Part shown: one piece after another, positions 6,422-7,640 of the stretch | Layout of the letters: each line of letters begins with the position of its first letter | How positions within the stretch are numbered: position 1 is the first letter of the stretch | NCBI GenBank assembly: GCA_012510695.1 | Contig: JAAZHN010000089.1 | Span: 1 to 7,640 of the forward strand | Direction of reading: 5' to 3' | From: Mollicutes bacterium | GTDB taxonomy: Bacteria; Bacillota_I; Bacilli_A; RF39; UBA660 | Length of the DNA stretch: 7,640 bases | The notes under the pieces: generated by a model | What the model saw: the letters and a program-made list of their open reading frames with translations, nothing else | The model's database searches: none | Told to the model about the DNA's origin: nothing | Position numbers and translations under genes: made by a program

Positions 6422-7447
6422 CTATTGTCTGCGGCCCGTATATGTTTTCTTTAAGAGCCATGCATTATCATTATTATAATCTATTGACTCTAAATGTGCA
6501 AATGCTTCTTCATTAGTTATTACTCCCTTGACAACTTTTGCTTTACCAATTCTTTTTTCGTCTGCCAAATCAAGTTTGTAACCAATACTTTCTATATCAC
6601 AAGAACGAATAAAATACTCTTTTAATTCTTCCCATTGTTCTTTTAAAGTTTTTTCACTTTCTAAGATTTCTCTTTGATGATTAGAATATTTTTCCATTAA
6701 ACGATATTTTTCATCGATAAATATTTGAACAACTTCATCCTTTTTTGCAAATACATTATCCGTTTTTTCTATTCCAATAGGATTTAATCTACTCCCAAAA
6801 CACATTTTTTTGCCAACTGCATCGTAATGTAATACGGTTGGTACAATTAATGCTCCTGTTGCTTGAGCTAATTTAAAACTACCGATATTAAAATCTTGAA
6901 TTAACCAACTTTCAGAATTATGATCATCCGCTAAATTTCTTTCATCTTTTTGACCATTATCAGCAAGATTCCAATATCCTTCAGGATAAACAATAACATT
7001 TACACCATTATATAAAACAAACTTCATTTTTTCGACTGAAGATTCTCTATTTAATTCATCATCACGATCTAAAAGAATCTGACCATATGCCCAAAGTCCT
7101 AAACCATTTATTGTATCTAATGATAAATACTTATTACCAAAAAGGATATAACCACTTTTTTTAACAACATTTACTCCTAAAACAATGTCATCAGCACATG
7201 TATGATTTACCATAAATATTTTGCCCACTCTTGTTTTTGGTAATGGTTCCTTCTTGTCGATAATTAGTTTGAATTCACTTTGATTTATATAGGCTTTTCT
7301 CATTAATGGGGCAAGTGGTTTTCTTAACCAAATTCCTTTTTTTGACAATGTTTCTGAAACTGAATCACTCAATAAAAAGTCAACACTCTTACTTGTTTTA
7401 TTTTTTATATCAGTGATTGCTCTTTTTAAATTATTTTGTTTATTCAT
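6422..7447 (-). CDS. PlsC-family (1-acylglycerol-3-phosphate O-acyltransferase-like) protein
   Basis: This 341-residue protein belongs to the glycerolipid acyltransferase (PlsC/LPLAT) superfamily, which uses acyl-CoA or acyl-ACP to acylate a lysophospholipid or related acceptor at the membrane. Motif I is NHTCADD (81-87), the H-x4-D catalytic pair being His82 and Asp87. Arg128 in LLDRDD fits motif II, VIVYPEGYW (151-159) fits motif III (usually FPEGT), and ALIVPTVLHY (199-208) fits motif IV. No strong TM helix is seen. A C-terminal extension of about 100 charged residues (about 240-341) follows the core and was not recognised. The acceptor is therefore unknown: phosphatidate synthesis is one possibility, modification of a surface glycolipid another. 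The ATG follows AGGGGGA by 5 nt. Its TAG stop sits two codons before the kinase GTG, in the same frame, so the two genes form one transcript. Confidence 0.85.
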   Translation of the reverse strand: MNKQNNLKRAITDIKNKTSKSVDFLLSDSVSETLSKKGIWLRKPLAPLMRKAYINQSEFKLIIDKKEPLPKTRVGKIFMVNHTCADDIVLGVNVVKKSGYILFGNKYLSLDTINGLGLWAYGQILLDRDDELNRESSVEKMKFVLYNGVNVIVYPEGYWNLADNGQKDERNLADDHNSESWLIQDFNIGSFKLAQATGALIVPTVLHYDAVGKKMCFGSRLNPIGIEKTDNVFAKKDEVVQIFIDEKYRLMEKYSNHQREILESEKTLKEQWEELKEYFIRSCDIESIGYKLDLADEKRIGKAKVVKGVITNEEAFAHLESIDYNNDNAWLLKKTYTGRRQ

Positions 7448-7470
7448 ATTTCCCCCTAAAATTAATGTGT

Positions 7471-7499
7471 ATTATATAATAGTATTGAACATATTACAA
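7471..7499 (-). promoter_or_regulatory. Predicted promoter of the acyltransferase-kinase unit
   Basis: On the minus strand, TTGTAA (7499-7494) and a perfect TATAAT (7476-7471) are separated by exactly 17 nt. Transcription should start near 7464, giving a leader of under 20 nt that holds AGGGGGA and then the ATG at 7447. This is the best sigma-A type promoter match in the window. Confidence 0.7.
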
Positions 7500-7530
7500 G
7501 ATTTCAACAAATTTTTATTACTTAAATAGT

Positions 7531-7572
7531 TAAATGCAATTTAAATATTAAAAAAAGATAAAGTTGCATTTA
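7531..7572 (+). repeat. Inverted repeat with TAAATGCAA / TTGCATTTA arms
   Basis: TAAATGCAA (7531-7539) and TTGCATTTA (7564-7572) are perfect 9-bp inverted arms. In a plus-strand RNA the stem would extend inward to 12 bp with one U-G pair, around an A-rich loop. No T-run follows on either strand, so it is not a standard terminator. It lies upstream of the acyltransferase promoter in the 7500-7640 region, where I see no supported gene. It may be two operator half-sites, or a hairpin belonging to a gene beyond the right edge. Confidence 0.4.
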
Positions 7573-7640
7573 GTCTAATAATAGTTTTAAATATCTTTGT
7601 CGATTGTTTTCTTATGGGTTATTGAAAGGAAGAAAAACAA

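Noticed and set aside
7531..7572. Inverted repeat as a Rho-independent terminator
   Set aside because: Neither strand has a T-run after the stem, and the 18-24 nt loop is too large for a typical terminator.
7587..7640. Minus-strand open frame entering from the right edge, 17 codons ending in TAA
   Set aside because: It could be the tail of an upstream gene, but 17 residues (ending THKKTIDKDI) with no motif cannot be told from chance in AT-rich DNA.
1..7640. CRISPR array, tRNA, rRNA or insertion sequence
   Set aside because: No spaced direct repeats, cloverleaf-like sequence, conserved rRNA stretch, transposase motif or terminal repeats were seen.

Overview
This is an AT-rich stretch with every gene on the minus strand. 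Low G+C, strong purine-rich Shine-Dalgarno sequences and short, overlapping genes suggest a monoderm Firmicutes/Mollicutes-like bacterium, for example an uncultured Bacilli lineage near the Mollicutes; this placement is inference. TGA is used as a stop at three gene ends (sensible only there) and tryptophan is TGG, so the genetic code is standard (table 11), not the Mycoplasma code.

Reading along the minus strand from the right edge, about 190 bp of non-coding DNA contains a good promoter. It drives a two-gene unit: a PlsC-family acyltransferase (7447-6422) and, directly after it in the same reading frame, a seven-TM hybrid histidine kinase with a C-terminal receiver domain (6415-4568). A small hairpin terminator follows the kinase stop.

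A 73-bp gap then holds a second promoter with a 15-bp interrupted palindrome between its -35 and -10 elements. It starts a tightly packed Tad/Flp (type IVb) pilus operon: Flp pilin (4494-4306), TadE-like minor pilin (4309-3962), TadG-like minor pilin (3969-3589), TadZ/CpaE ATPase (3583-2810), TadA/CpaF motor ATPase (2813-1491), TadB (1480-482) and TadC (from 485, running off the left edge). Four of the junctions overlap (three ATGA, one 8 bp).

The operon parts fit one machine. TadA would power it, TadB and TadC form the membrane platform, TadZ would position it, and Flp plus the two minor pilins would be exported and assembled. No secretin, RcpB or TadD genes are seen, as expected for a cell with one membrane. 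A prepilin peptidase (TadV) is also not in the window, although all three pilin-like proteins have a Gly|Gln cleavage motif, so the enzyme should be encoded elsewhere. The most interesting points are the compact monoderm pilus locus, the pilin with no room for a downstream attenuator, the palindromic candidate operator, and the odd translation start of the kinase.
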